Assembly: GCF_004212635.1 (NCBI RefSeq)
Contig: NZ_PSRT01000084.1
Span: 1-36,568, forward strand
DNA: 36,568 nucleotides
Source of the DNA: Bradyrhizobium genosp. SA-3
Lineage (GTDB): Bacteria; Pseudomonadota; Alphaproteobacteria; Rhizobiales; Xanthobacteraceae
Reading direction: 5' to 3'
Part shown: piece after piece, positions 1-8,138 of the stretch
Position numbering within the stretch: the first letter of the stretch is position 1
Layout: each line of letters starts with the position of its first letter
The notes under the pieces: model-generated
The model's input: the letters and a program-made list of their open reading frames with translations, nothing else
Database searches by the model: none
Told to the model about the DNA's origin: nothing
Translations under genes and position numbers: made by a program

Positions 1-69
1 GCATCAGGCCAGCCGGCTGACCCGCTCGCTCTGAGCGCTCCGGCCCGTCGCTTTCCCATTGATCTGCGT

Positions 70-154
70 CGTCATGGCCGGGCTTGTCCCGGCCATCCAC
101 GTTTTTGGAGCACCCGCGGAGCCGTGGATGCCCGGGACTAGCCCCGGCACGACG
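70..154. repeat. Imperfect intergenic palindrome (family 1)
   Basis: An ~85-bp imperfect palindrome. The left arm starts CGTCATGGCCGGG and the right arm ends CCCCGGCACGACG. Inside are a 9-bp hairpin (74-82 with 88-96) and ATCCACG/CGTGGAT arms at 95-101 and 123-129. It resembles dispersed palindromes I associate with Bradyrhizobium intergenes. The rest of 1-320 holds no supported gene; a short inverted repeat CCGCAAT/ATTGCGG lies at 233-239 and 265-271. Confidence 0.7.
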
Positions 155-320
155 AGCCAGTATCCCGACCGCGCCATCCCGCGCCTGTTTCACACCAGCC
201 ATGTCGCGCCTCCCTTTCGATGTTCTCGTTGGCCGCAATGTGCCATTGTCCGCGGGCTTCGCCAATTGCGGAGCCTCGACGTCAACGCAGCAAAGCCACG
301 ACAAGCATCAAGACGACATC

Positions 321-1910
321 ATGCCTCATCAGTTCAGTCGCGCCCAACAGATCCGCAAACCCGCAGTCAGAACCAAGGGCGGCATCGTCGCCGCGCAATC
401 GCGCCGGGCCGCCGAGGTTGGCGCAGAGGTGCTGGCGGCAGGCGGTGACTGCGTCGACGCCATCGTCGCGACGACGTTTGCGCTGAACGTACTGGAGCCC
501 TGGATGAGCGGCATGGGCGGCGGCGGCGCGATGGTGCTCTACCGCGCCAAGGACAATCGCTACGAGGTGATCGACTACGGCATGTGCGCGCCGCAGAGCC
601 TGCGCGTCGCCGACTATCCGATCACGGGCGAAGGTGCGGCCTCCGACCTGTTTCCCTGGCCGCGGGTGAAGGACGATCGCAACATTCACGGGCCCGGTTC
701 GATCGCGGTGCCCGGCGTCGTCGCCGGCATGGAGGAAGCGCATCGCCGCCACGCCAGGATGCCTTGGAAAGATCTGGTCGTGCCCGCTGCGACGATCGCC
801 GGCGAAGGCCTGCTGGTCGACTGGTGGACGACGCTGATGATCGCGAGCACCGCCGCCGACCTCAGGCGCTATCCCGCCAGCGCGGAGATCTTCCTGAAGG
901 ACGGTCTGCCGCCAAATGCGCCCTGGGGCATCAAGGCCGAGACGCGGCTGCCTCAGGACAAGCTGAAGGCGACGCTGGCCCATCTCGCCGCGGCCGGCCC
1001 GCGCGATTTCTATGAGGGCGATCTCGCCAAGAGCATCGCCTCCGACATCAAGGCCGATGGCGGTTCGCTGTCGGTGGAGGATCTCGCCGCGTTCCGCAGC
1101 CACCTGCGCGAGCCGCTCGCGATCCCCTATCGCGGCGGCAAGGTGTTTGCGACGCCGGAGCTCACGGCCGGACCGACGATGGCGCATGCGCTACGCCTGT
1201 TGCAGCAGAACCTGAAGCCGGGCACCGCGCCGGATGCGGCCGCCTACGCTGAATACGCGCTCGCTTTGCAATCGGCCTACCGCCAGCGGCTGGGCGACAT
1301 GGGCGATGCCGACGGCAAGCGCTCGCTCGGGGCGGAATATCTGGCGCCGGCCTGCACCACGCATTTCTCTGTGGTCGACCGTCACGGCAACATGGCCGCG
1401 GTGACGCAGACGCTGCTCTCCACCTTCGGCTCGAAATATGTGACGCCGCATAGTGGCATTCCCATGAACAACGGCATCATGTGGTTCGATCCGACGCCTG
1501 GCACCACCAATTCGCTCGCCCCCGGCAAGCGCTGTCTCACCAACTACACGCCCGTCATCGCCGAGACCAAGGACGGCAAGCGCCTCGCGGTCGGCGCCTC
1601 CGGCGGCCGCCGCATCTTGCCGGCGGTGACGCAGCTCGTGTCCTTTGCGATGGATTTTGGCATGGACCTCGATGCCGCCATCCACCAGCCGCGAATCGAC
1701 GCCAGCGAAGGCGCGATCGTGATCGGCGATGCCCGTCTGCCGGTGGAGGCGCGCAAGACGCTGGCGGCGCGGTTCGACTATGAGGAGACGCAGGTGCAGG
1801 CACTGCCGATGAAGTTCGCCTGCCCGAGCGTGGTGATGCGCCAGGGCGACACCAATTCGGGCGCGGTCGAAATTATCCAACCGTGGGCGGAAGCGGTGGT
1901 GGAAGGCTGA
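321..1910 (+). CDS. ggt: Gamma-glutamyltransferase family protein (Ntn hydrolase)
   Basis: A 529-residue protein of the gamma-glutamyltransferase family, which cleaves or transfers gamma-glutamyl groups and self-processes into two subunits. The diagnostic TTHFSVVDRHGN motif is at about residues 346-357, so Thr346 is the expected autocleavage nucleophile, giving a ~345-residue large and ~184-residue small subunit. The NYTP and GASGGRR segments later in the small subunit fit the substrate-binding region. I chose the ATG at 321 because family homology begins just after it (GGIVAAQSRRAAEVG) and the frame upstream runs through a palindromic repeat. No clear signal peptide is seen, so a cytoplasmic location is possible although many family members are periplasmic. 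It lies near amine/amino-acid catabolic genes, so a role on gamma-glutamyl amines or peptides is inferred. Confidence 0.85.
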   Translation: MPHQFSRAQQIRKPAVRTKGGIVAAQSRRAAEVGAEVLAAGGDCVDAIVATTFALNVLEPWMSGMGGGGAMVLYRAKDNRYEVIDYGMCAPQSLRVADYPITGEGAASDLFPWPRVKDDRNIHGPGSIAVPGVVAGMEEAHRRHARMPWKDLVVPAATIAGEGLLVDWWTTLMIASTAADLRRYPASAEIFLKDGLPPNAPWGIKAETRLPQDKLKATLAHLAAAGPRDFYEGDLAKSIASDIKADGGSLSVEDLAAFRSHLREPLAIPYRGGKVFATPELTAGPTMAHALRLLQQNLKPGTAPDAAAYAEYALALQSAYRQRLGDMGDADGKRSLGAEYLAPACTTHFSVVDRHGNMAAVTQTLLSTFGSKYVTPHSGIPMNNGIMWFDPTPGTTNSLAPGKRCLTNYTPVIAETKDGKRLAVGASGGRRILPAVTQLVSFAMDFGMDLDAAIHQPRIDASEGAIVIGDARLPVEARKTLAARFDYEETQVQALPMKFACPSVVMRQGDTNSGAVEIIQPWAEAVVEG

Positions 1911-2065
1911 GCGCACGGATCGATGCGAGCTTGCGCCAGCGCTCGTTGAGCCGTCGCGCCATTGCGCATCTCCGCGAGCGTCATGACTCCTCCACATTCG
2001 CAGGGAACTTACCTGCCCACCGTTCGTTCAGTGAACGGACAAATGCGCTCGCCCCAGTGGAGGAC

Positions 2066-2293
2066 ATGATGAAGAAACTTGCGCTCGCCGCGTCGCTGAT
2101 CGTTGCGGCCGGCCTCACATTTACCAGCCCTGCACTGGCCAAGGGTGGGCATGGACATGGGCACGGCTACGGTCGTGGCCACGCGATGGGCCATCATTAC
2201 CATGGCACGCCGCCGGGATGGTACCACGGGCGCAAGGTCGGCTGGCGCGGCATGGGCTGCCCACCCGGCCTGTGGAAACAGGGCCGCTGCTGA
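2066..2293 (+). CDS. Small secreted His/Gly-rich protein
   Basis: A 75-residue protein with a clear Sec signal peptide: MMKKLALAASLIVAAGLTF, then cleavage near SPALA-KG. The mature part is short and rich in Gly, His, Tyr and Trp (GHGHGHGYGRGH, then a PPGWYHGRK segment) with two cysteines near the C terminus. The AGGA at 2061-2064 is very close to the first ATG; the ATG at 2069 is an equally possible start. A strong terminator follows. The composition suggests a metal-binding or cell-envelope protein, but no function is established. Neighbours on both sides are catabolic and give no firm clue. Confidence 0.7.
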   Translation: MMKKLALAASLIVAAGLTFTSPALAKGGHGHGHGYGRGHAMGHHYHGTPPGWYHGRKVGWRGMGCPPGLWKQGRC

Positions 2294-2307
2294 ACATCGG
2301 ATCGAGC

Positions 2308-2335
2308 AAGGCGCTGCCTCGGCAGCGCCTTTTCT
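2308..2335 (+). terminator. Rho-independent terminator of the small secreted protein gene
   Basis: Perfect 11-bp arms AAGGCGCTGCC (2308-2318) and GGCAGCGCCTT (2321-2331), then a T-tract TTTTC. It lies between two convergent genes; the oxidase gene on the minus strand ends at 2334, immediately beside it. Confidence 0.85.
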
Positions 2336-3620
2336 ATATCCCTAACCGATCTCTCACCCGCCCCGCGATCACCGCTGTAGTCACCCCGATCGGCCAGAAT
2401 GCGTGCATCGGCATCGGCTTGATGCCCGTGATCGGCATATCGATCTCCACCTTCGGCCCGCCGATCAGCCGGCGCGCCAGCTGCGCCCCCATCGCGGTGG
2501 AGAGCGCAACGCCGCGCCCGTTGCAGCCAAGCGAGATCAGGATGTTCTCCGCGGGCTCATGCACATGCGGATAATGATCCACGGTGATCGCGAGCCGGCT
2601 GTTCCAGCCATGCGTCCAGGCGACGCCCTTGAGCTGCGGCCATAGCCGCTCGGCGTAACGCATGAGGTAGGCGACGTCGTTGGGCGACTTGATCCAGCGC
2701 ATCGGGCCGCGGCCGCCCATCAACAGGCGGTTCTGCTGATCGATGCGGTAATAGACCGTGATGTGGCCGCTCTCGTAGAGCACGGGACGCGTCGGCATGA
2801 TCGAGCGCGCGACAGCGTCCGAGAGCGGCGCAGTGGCGGCGATCGAGGAAAACACCGGCACGATGGTGCGGCGAAGTGCCGGCCAGAGATCGTCGGTGAA
2901 GCCGTTGGTGGCGAGCAGGACTTTTTCGGCATGCACGATCGCGCGCGGCGTCTCGATGCGCCAGCGTGTGCCCTCGCGGCGGAGCGACAGCGCCGGCGTC
3001 TCGCCAAAAACCTTCGCACCGGCGGAGATCGCGGCGCGCGCGAGGCCACGGGCATAGCTGAGCGGATGCAGATCGCCACCACGCGTGTCCAGCATGGCGC
3101 CGATATAGCGGTCGGTGCCGGTCATCTCGCGCAACTGCTCGCGATTCAAGAATGACACCGGCATGCCGCGGCGGATGCATTGGCGCGCGGTGCTTTCGAT
3201 CGCGGCGGCGCTGGCCTCGTTATAGGCCGCGCGCAGCGTGCCGTTCTGCCGCGCCTCGCAGGGAATCTGGTAACGGCGGATCAGTTCGTGGGTGAAGTTG
3301 GTGGTGCCGCAGGAGAAGTCGATCATGCGGCCGCCGAGATCTGCGCCGAAATCGGCCTCGATCTGATCGGGGTCGTGCTTTAGTCCGGGATTGGTGTGGC
3401 CGCCATTGTTGCCGGACGCGCCCCAGCCGGGCTCCTGCGCCTCCAGCACCAGCGCCTCGACGCCCTGCTCGGCCAGATGCAACGCGGTGGATAGGCCGGT
3501 GTAGCCGCCGCCGACGATCGCGACGGAGACGGTCTTGTCGACGTCGAGCGGCGGCGTGGCGATCGGCGCGACGGCGGTGTCGGCGTAGACAGAGGGCGGC
3601 AGAGACAGGCGCGTGGTCAT
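2334..3620 (-). CDS. FAD-dependent amine/amino-acid oxidoreductase (DAO family, PuuB/OrdL-like)
   Basis: A 428-residue flavoprotein of the D-amino-acid oxidase (DAO) fold. The FAD-binding VAIVGGGYTGLSTALHLAEQG motif is near residues 32-52, followed by the GASGNNGGHTNPG segment seen in gamma-glutamylputrescine oxidase (PuuB) and OrdL-type proteins. The C-terminal GCNGRGVALSTAMG segment completes the FAD site. The family oxidises primary or secondary amines with FAD. It is the last gene of a minus-strand operon, 12 bp after the ABC ATPase, so the transporter probably imports its substrate. The precise substrate cannot be told from sequence; sarcosine- or glycine-oxidase-like activity is an alternative. 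Confidence 0.85.
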   Translation of the reverse strand: MTTRLSLPPSVYADTAVAPIATPPLDVDKTVSVAIVGGGYTGLSTALHLAEQGVEALVLEAQEPGWGASGNNGGHTNPGLKHDPDQIEADFGADLGGRMIDFSCGTTNFTHELIRRYQIPCEARQNGTLRAAYNEASAAAIESTARQCIRRGMPVSFLNREQLREMTGTDRYIGAMLDTRGGDLHPLSYARGLARAAISAGAKVFGETPALSLRREGTRWRIETPRAIVHAEKVLLATNGFTDDLWPALRRTIVPVFSSIAATAPLSDAVARSIMPTRPVLYESGHITVYYRIDQQNRLLMGGRGPMRWIKSPNDVAYLMRYAERLWPQLKGVAWTHGWNSRLAITVDHYPHVHEPAENILISLGCNGRGVALSTAMGAQLARRLIGGPKVEIDMPITGIKPMPMHAFWPIGVTTAVIAGRVRDRLGI

Positions 3621-3632
3621 GGCGAAGACCGA

Positions 3633-4364
3633 TCAGAGCGGATGCAGCACGCGGCGCAGAAAGTCCTGCGTGCGCGGATGCTGGGGTTGGTTGAGCAGCG
3701 CCTTGGCCGGCCCCTGCTCGACGATGACGCCGCCGTCAATGAACAGCACGCGGTCGGCGACATCGCGGGCAAAGCCCATCTCGTGGGTGACGACGACCAT
3801 GGTCATGCCGTCGTCGGCGAGCTTGCGCATCACGCCGAGGACGTCGCCGACGAGTTCGGGATCGAGCGCCGAGGTCGGCTCGTCGAACAGGATGGCCTTG
3901 GGCTGCATCGCGAGCGCACGCGCGATGGCGACGCGCTGCTGCTGGCCGCCGGAGAGTTGCGGCGGATGCGCATCGGCCTTCTCGGCGAGCCCGACCTGGG
4001 CGAGCAGCGCGCGGCCGCGCTCCAGCGCCTGCGCACGCGGCTCCTTCTTCACATAGAGCGGCCCCTCGACCACGTTCTCCAGCGCCGTACGATGCGGGAA
4101 CAGGTTGAAGCGCTGGAACACCATCGAGACCTGGGTGCGGATCGCCACGATCGACGGTGCATCGCGATCGACCTTCAGACCTTCGACGCTGATCTCGCCG
4201 CGGTCGTAGCTCTCCAGCCCGTTGATGCAGCGCAGGATCGTGGACTTGCCCGAGCCGGACGGGCCGATGATGCAAACCACCTCGCCCTTTTGCACCGACG
4301 CATCGATGCCCTTGAGCACCTCGACCTTGCTAAAGCTCTTGTGGACGTCGTTCAGCTCGATCAT
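3633..4364 (-). CDS. Polar amino-acid ABC transporter ATP-binding protein
   Basis: A 243-residue ABC ATPase of the GlnQ/HisP type, which powers amino-acid uptake at the inner membrane. It shows Walker A GPSGSGKS, the Q-loop (SMVFQRFNLFPH), the signature LSGGQQQR, Walker B ILFDEPTSALDPE and the H-loop VVTHEMGFA. The ATG at 4364 is chosen because the product then begins MIELNDVHKSF, as the family does. It overlaps the TGA of the permease gene (ATGA), a sign of translational coupling. A longer frame upstream only reads through the permease gene. Confidence 0.93.
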   Translation of the reverse strand: MIELNDVHKSFSKVEVLKGIDASVQKGEVVCIIGPSGSGKSTILRCINGLESYDRGEISVEGLKVDRDAPSIVAIRTQVSMVFQRFNLFPHRTALENVVEGPLYVKKEPRAQALERGRALLAQVGLAEKADAHPPQLSGGQQQRVAIARALAMQPKAILFDEPTSALDPELVGDVLGVMRKLADDGMTMVVVTHEMGFARDVADRVLFIDGGVIVEQGPAKALLNQPQHPRTQDFLRRVLHPL

Positions 4365-5014
4365 CGCTTGCCGGCCCGCTTCTCGAAATGACGAACGAGC
4401 AGGATCAAGGGAATGCTCATGGTGAGGTACATCAGCGCAACAAGAGTAAACACGCTGGTGTTCTTGAAGGTCGAGGACGCGATCAGCTTGCCCTGCAGCG
4501 CGAGTTCGGCGACCGTGATGGTGGAGGCCTGCGACGAATCCTTCAGCATCATGATCATGACGTTGCCGTAAGGAGGCAGCACGATCCGGACGGCCTGCGG
4601 CAGCACCACGCGGCGCATGGTGAGCCACCAGCCCATGCCGATCGTCTGCGCCGCTTCGATCTGGCCCTTGTCGATCGCCTCGATTCCGGCGCGGAAATTT
4701 TCCGCCTGATAGGCCGAATAGGCGATGCCGAGACCGAGGATCGCGGCCTGCAACGCCGACAGCGTGACGCCGAGATCGGGCATCACGAAATAGAGGTAGA
4801 ACAACAGCACGATGATCGGGATGCCCCGGATCACGTTGATCAGGCTGGCGCTGAGCATCGACAGCATCTTGATGCCGGAGACCCGCATCATCGCCCAGAC
4901 GAGGCCGAGCACCGTCGAGAGCAGCAGCGAGCCGACCGTGACGATGATCGTCAGCGCGACGCCGTTCAACAGGATCGGGAAGAACTCGACGGCGTCGCGC
5001 CAGAAGCCTTTCAT
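4361..5014 (-). CDS. Polar amino-acid ABC transporter permease (HisM/GlnP type)
   Basis: A 217-residue integral membrane protein with about five hydrophobic segments. The EAA loop reads EAAQTIGMGWWLTMRRVVLPQA, the contact site for the ATPase. The length matches HAAT-family permeases. Only one permease gene is present, so the membrane part is probably a homodimer. The stop codon overlaps the ATPase start by four bases. It belongs to the binding protein - permease - ATPase - oxidase operon. Confidence 0.93.
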   Translation of the reverse strand: MKGFWRDAVEFFPILLNGVALTIIVTVGSLLLSTVLGLVWAMMRVSGIKMLSMLSASLINVIRGIPIIVLLFYLYFVMPDLGVTLSALQAAILGLGIAYSAYQAENFRAGIEAIDKGQIEAAQTIGMGWWLTMRRVVLPQAVRIVLPPYGNVMIMMLKDSSQASTITVAELALQGKLIASSTFKNTSVFTLVALMYLTMSIPLILLVRHFEKRAGKR

Positions 5015-5048
5015 CGGGCAGCCTTCATCGATCAGCCTCCTCTAATGA

Positions 5049-5807
5049 TCAGCCTTGTGCCTTCAGGCCCCATTTATCGAGGATCTTGGCGATGGTGCCA
5101 TTGGCCTTGAGCTTCGCCAGCGAGGCGTTGATCTTGCCGAGCAGCGCGGTCTCGCCCTTGCGAACGCCGATGCCGACCGAACCGACGGTGACGGGCTTGT
5201 AGCCGTCGACGAGGCGCACCTCGGGGAAGCCGCCCTGCTTCAGATTGTAGGCGAGGATCGGATAGTCGGCGTAGCCGGCCTTGAGGCGGCCGGTATTCAC
5301 GTCGCGCAGGATGTCGGGGATGGTGTCGTAGGCCTTGACCTCGGCGAACAGGCCGGACTTCTTCAGCGCATCGACGAAGGCGGTGCCGACCTGGGCACCG
5401 ACCGTCTCGCCCTTCAGGTCGTCCTGCGTGGCATAGGCCTTGGTGTCGCTCTTCGGCACGACGAGGCCTTCGCCGTAGGTGTAGATCGGGTCGGAGAAGT
5501 CGATCACTTCCTTTCGAGGCGCCGTGATGAACATCGCGGCGGCGATGATGTCGATCTTGCTCGAGGTCAGCGACGGGATCAGCGCCGAGAACTGCATCGG
5601 CTCGATCTGCACGTTGAAACCGGCGTCCTTGCCGATCTCGGTAACGAGATCGACCATGATGCCCTGGATGGTGTTGGTCTTGGTGTCGAGGAAGGTGAAG
5701 GGAATGCCTGTCGGTGTCGAGCCGACTTTCAGCACCTGTTGCGCCGAAGCCGGCACCACGGCTGCAATTGCGAGTGCCGCGATCGCGGCCAGACCAAAAC
5801 GCTTCAT
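5049..5807 (-). CDS. Periplasmic amino-acid-binding protein of the ABC transporter
   Basis: A 252-residue family 3 solute-binding protein. Residues 1-22 are a Sec signal peptide (MKRFGLAAIAALAIAAVVPASA). The mature protein has the family landmarks: an early GIPFTFLD segment, GIMVDLVTEIGKDAG, the DFSDPIYTYGEGLVV region, and GAQVGT for the amino-acid backbone site. It captures substrate in the periplasm for the permease and ATPase downstream. As first gene of the operon it faces an XRE-cupin regulator gene across 163 bp that contain several inverted repeats. Its ligand is unknown. Confidence 0.9.
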   Translation of the reverse strand: MKRFGLAAIAALAIAAVVPASAQQVLKVGSTPTGIPFTFLDTKTNTIQGIMVDLVTEIGKDAGFNVQIEPMQFSALIPSLTSSKIDIIAAAMFITAPRKEVIDFSDPIYTYGEGLVVPKSDTKAYATQDDLKGETVGAQVGTAFVDALKKSGLFAEVKAYDTIPDILRDVNTGRLKAGYADYPILAYNLKQGGFPEVRLVDGYKPVTVGSVGIGVRKGETALLGKINASLAKLKANGTIAKILDKWGLKAQG

Positions 5808-5889
5808 CGCATCCCCCTTTGGGTCTGGCCGATGGCGGCGCTGGCGCGTGTCATGGGATCAGACGTTGCGGGCCAGACCGTTTCGGCCT

Positions 5890-5956
5890 ATTTTCACCAA
5901 TATGAAAATTTGGTCACACTTTTGCGGATCGCGCAAGCGGTTTTCATGCACATGAA
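5890..5956. promoter_or_regulatory. Divergent operator region with three inverted repeats
   Basis: Three separate inverted repeats lie between the ABC operon and its regulator: ATTTTCA-N6-TGAAAAT (5890-5909), TTGCG-GATCG-CGCAA (5922-5936) and TTCATG-CA-CATGAA (5943-5956). The middle one recurs exactly, in reverse orientation, at 9578-9592 before the second XRE-cupin gene. The third abuts the ribosome-binding site of the regulator, so binding there could give autoregulation. Which repeat is the true operator is inference. Confidence 0.65.
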
Positions 5957-5970
5957 GGAAGCGATCTGAC

Positions 5971-6642
5971 GTGAGCGGTGGCAAAAGAATGCGCAAACCG
6001 GCCGCGAGGCCGGCGAAGAAGCTGAAGGCCAAAGCCAGGACCAAGACTGTCACCAGACCCGCAGAGCCCGCGATGGACGTCGAGGTCGGCCGCCGCATCA
6101 GGGATCTCCGGCGCGTCAGGCAGTTTTCGCTGGAAACGGTCGCGTCGCGCACCTCACTGTCGATCGGCTTCCTCAGCCAGATCGAGCGCGGCCTGTCGTC
6201 CCCCTCGCTGCGCGTGCTGGCGACGCTGGCCGACGTGTTCGGCGTCGGCATCGCTGCACTGTTCGGCGCGAGCCCGAGTGCCGACGACGGATCGGACCAG
6301 GTGGTGACGCGCGCACCTCAGCGGCCCGAGCTGAAGCTCTGGCGCACCGGCGTATCAAAGCAATTACTGAGCCCGGCGAGCGCCGACAACAAGCTCAATC
6401 TGTTCCTGGTGCATCTGGAGCCCGGCGGCTCGACGGGCGACGAGCTCTACACCCATGATGGCGAAGAAGCCGGTCTCGTGCTCGAAGGCGAGATGATGCT
6501 GACGGTGGACAGCGAGACATGGTCGCTGAAGGCGGGTGACAGTTTTAGGTTTGCGAGCCGGCGGCCGCACCGGTTTTCGAATCCGGCGCAGGATGCCAAG
6601 GCAGTTGTGCTGTGGGTGAATTGCGTGACCGGGGCGAGGTAA
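5971..6642 (+). CDS. XRE-family transcriptional regulator with C-terminal cupin
   Basis: A 223-residue DNA-binding regulator. A basic Ala/Lys/Arg-rich tail (1-35) precedes an XRE helix-turn-helix at about 38-92 (LETVASRTSLSIGFLSQIERG), and a cupin effector domain spans about 145-220 (HDGEEAGLVLEGEMML, then GDSFRFASRRPHRF). The architecture is that of PuuR/SutR-type regulators of amine and amino-acid catabolism. The GTG at 5971 is supported by AAGGAA at 5955-5960; the ATG at 5989 is an alternative. It is divergent from the ABC/oxidase operon, its most likely target. The inducer is unknown. Confidence 0.88.
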   Translation: MSGGKRMRKPAARPAKKLKAKARTKTVTRPAEPAMDVEVGRRIRDLRRVRQFSLETVASRTSLSIGFLSQIERGLSSPSLRVLATLADVFGVGIAALFGASPSADDGSDQVVTRAPQRPELKLWRTGVSKQLLSPASADNKLNLFLVHLEPGGSTGDELYTHDGEEAGLVLEGEMMLTVDSETWSLKAGDSFRFASRRPHRFSNPAQDAKAVVLWVNCVTGAR

Positions 6643-6700
6643 GCTCTCCTGCTGCTTACTGCGCGCGGTGAAAGTGAAGAGAATCGCAATGCCGCCACAT

Positions 6701-6787
6701 CGTCATTGCGAGCGAAGCGAAGCAATCCAGACTGCCTCAACGGAAAGACTCTGGATTGCTTCGTCGCAAGGGCTCCTCGCAATGACG
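6701..6787. repeat. Dispersed palindromic element (family 2, copy 1)
   Basis: An imperfect palindrome from CGTCATTGCGAGCGAAG to CTCCTCGCAATGACG with inner arms GCAATCCAGA and TCTGGATTGC. A second copy lies at 24120-24201 with near-identical arms, differing in the loop and in a small GCGAA duplication near 6711. It separates two converging transcription units. I recall this element as common in Bradyrhizobium and relatives; that is memory, not a search. Confidence 0.9.
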
Positions 6788-6800
6788 AGCGGATAGTGCC

Positions 6801-8069
6801 TTACCCGAACCGATGCTTGTACCGGTCCACCGCCAGCGCGCTGACGTCGATGTCCGGCTTCTTGCCCGACAGCATGTCGGCGAGCACGCGCGCTGAACCG
6901 CAGGACATGGTCCAGCCAAGCGTGCCATGGCCGGTGTTGAGGTGGAGGTTGGCGTATTGCGTCGGGCCGATCACGGGCGGGCCGTCCGGCGTCATCGGAC
7001 GCAGGCCGCTCCAGAACGTCGCCTTGGCGAGATCGCCGCCAAGCGGGAACAGGTCGGTCAGCGAGTGATCGAGCGTTGCACGTCGCGCATCGTAGAGCTT
7101 GTCCGAGTAGCCGGAGATTTCCGCCGTGCCGCCGACGCGGATGCGATTGCCGAGGCGGGTGATCGCGACCTTGTAGCTCTCGTCCATCACGGTCGATTCC
7201 GGCGCGCCCGTGGCGTCCTTGATCGGCACCGTGATCGAATAGCCCTTCACCGGATAGACCGGCAGCGAGATGCCAAGCGGCGCAACCAGCCGTGACGACC
7301 AGCTTCCGAGCGCGAGGACGTAAGCGTCTGCCTGCAGCAGGCCGGCACTGGTCACAACAACGCCGCTGACGCGCGCGCCATCGGTGACGATGCGATCGAT
7401 GCCTGTGTTGAACAGGAAGCGCACACCGAGCGCCTGGGCATGCTTGGCCAGCGCCTGCGTGAACATGTGGCAGTCGCCGGTTTCATCCTGCGGCAGGCGA
7501 AGTCCGCCGACGAACTTCTCCTTCACGCCGCCGAGCGCCGGCTCGACCGCGATGCAGCCCTCGCGACTCAGCACCTCGAACGGCACGCCGTACTGCTTGA
7601 GCACGGCGATGTCCTCGGCCGTACCGTCGAGCTGCGCCTGGTAGCGGAACAGCTGGAGCGTTCCTTTCGAGCGCTCGTCATATTGAATGCCGATGTCGCG
7701 GCGCAGATCGCGCAAGGAATCGCGGCTGTATTCCGCGATCGGAATCATTCGGCTCTTGTTGACCGCATAGCGCGCGCTGGTGCAGTTGCGCAGCATCTTG
7801 AGCAGCCAGACCCACATCACCGGATCGAGCTTCGGCCGGATCACCAGCGGGCCGTGCTTCATCAAGAGCCATTTGACCGCCTTCACCGGAACGCCGGGGC
7901 CGGCCCAGGGCGAGGAATAGCCCGGCGACACCTCGCCGGCGTTGGCGAAAGAGGTCTCCAGCGCCGGCTCGGGCTGGCGGTCGATGACCGTCACCTCATG
8001 GCCGGCACGCGCGAGGTAGTAGGCAGAGGTGACACCGATGACACCGCTGCCGAGGATCAAGACTTTCAC
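6801..8069 (-). CDS. dadA: D-amino-acid dehydrogenase, small-subunit type
   Basis: A 422-residue flavoprotein that oxidatively deaminates D-amino acids to 2-oxo acids, feeding electrons to the respiratory chain. The N terminus MKVLILGSGVIGVTSAYYLARAGHEVTVIDR carries the FAD GxGxxG motif and matches DadA-type sequences; so does GLRPMTPDGPPVIGPT near the C terminus and the closing LHLNTGHGTLGWTMSCGSARVLADMLSG. Length is close to the E. coli enzyme. It lies 69 bp after a transaminase gene on the same strand, so cotranscription is plausible. No DadX racemase gene is in the window, so it may act on amino acids supplied from outside. Confidence 0.9.
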   Translation of the reverse strand: MKVLILGSGVIGVTSAYYLARAGHEVTVIDRQPEPALETSFANAGEVSPGYSSPWAGPGVPVKAVKWLLMKHGPLVIRPKLDPVMWVWLLKMLRNCTSARYAVNKSRMIPIAEYSRDSLRDLRRDIGIQYDERSKGTLQLFRYQAQLDGTAEDIAVLKQYGVPFEVLSREGCIAVEPALGGVKEKFVGGLRLPQDETGDCHMFTQALAKHAQALGVRFLFNTGIDRIVTDGARVSGVVVTSAGLLQADAYVLALGSWSSRLVAPLGISLPVYPVKGYSITVPIKDATGAPESTVMDESYKVAITRLGNRIRVGGTAEISGYSDKLYDARRATLDHSLTDLFPLGGDLAKATFWSGLRPMTPDGPPVIGPTQYANLHLNTGHGTLGWTMSCGSARVLADMLSGKKPDIDVSALAVDRYKHRFG

Positions 8070-8080
8070 GCTTCGTCAAA

Positions 8081-8132
8081 CTCCCGCGGCATCACGCGCC
8101 GCTGCAAGAAGAAACTCCGTGAACCGCGGGAG
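8081..8132 (-). promoter_or_regulatory. Inverted repeat just upstream of dadA
   Basis: Perfect 9-bp arms CTCCCGCGG (8081-8089) and CCGCGGGAG (8124-8132) are separated by 34 bp in the short gap between the transaminase stop and the dadA start. It could be a regulator site or an mRNA hairpin that modulates dadA expression. No T-tract follows, so it is not a typical terminator. Confidence 0.45.
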
Positions 8133-8138
8133 CAATTA

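Noticed and set aside
6701..6787. Possible terminator or CRISPR-like unit
   Set aside because: The matching copy lies 17 kb away and there are no spacers; it is a dispersed palindrome.
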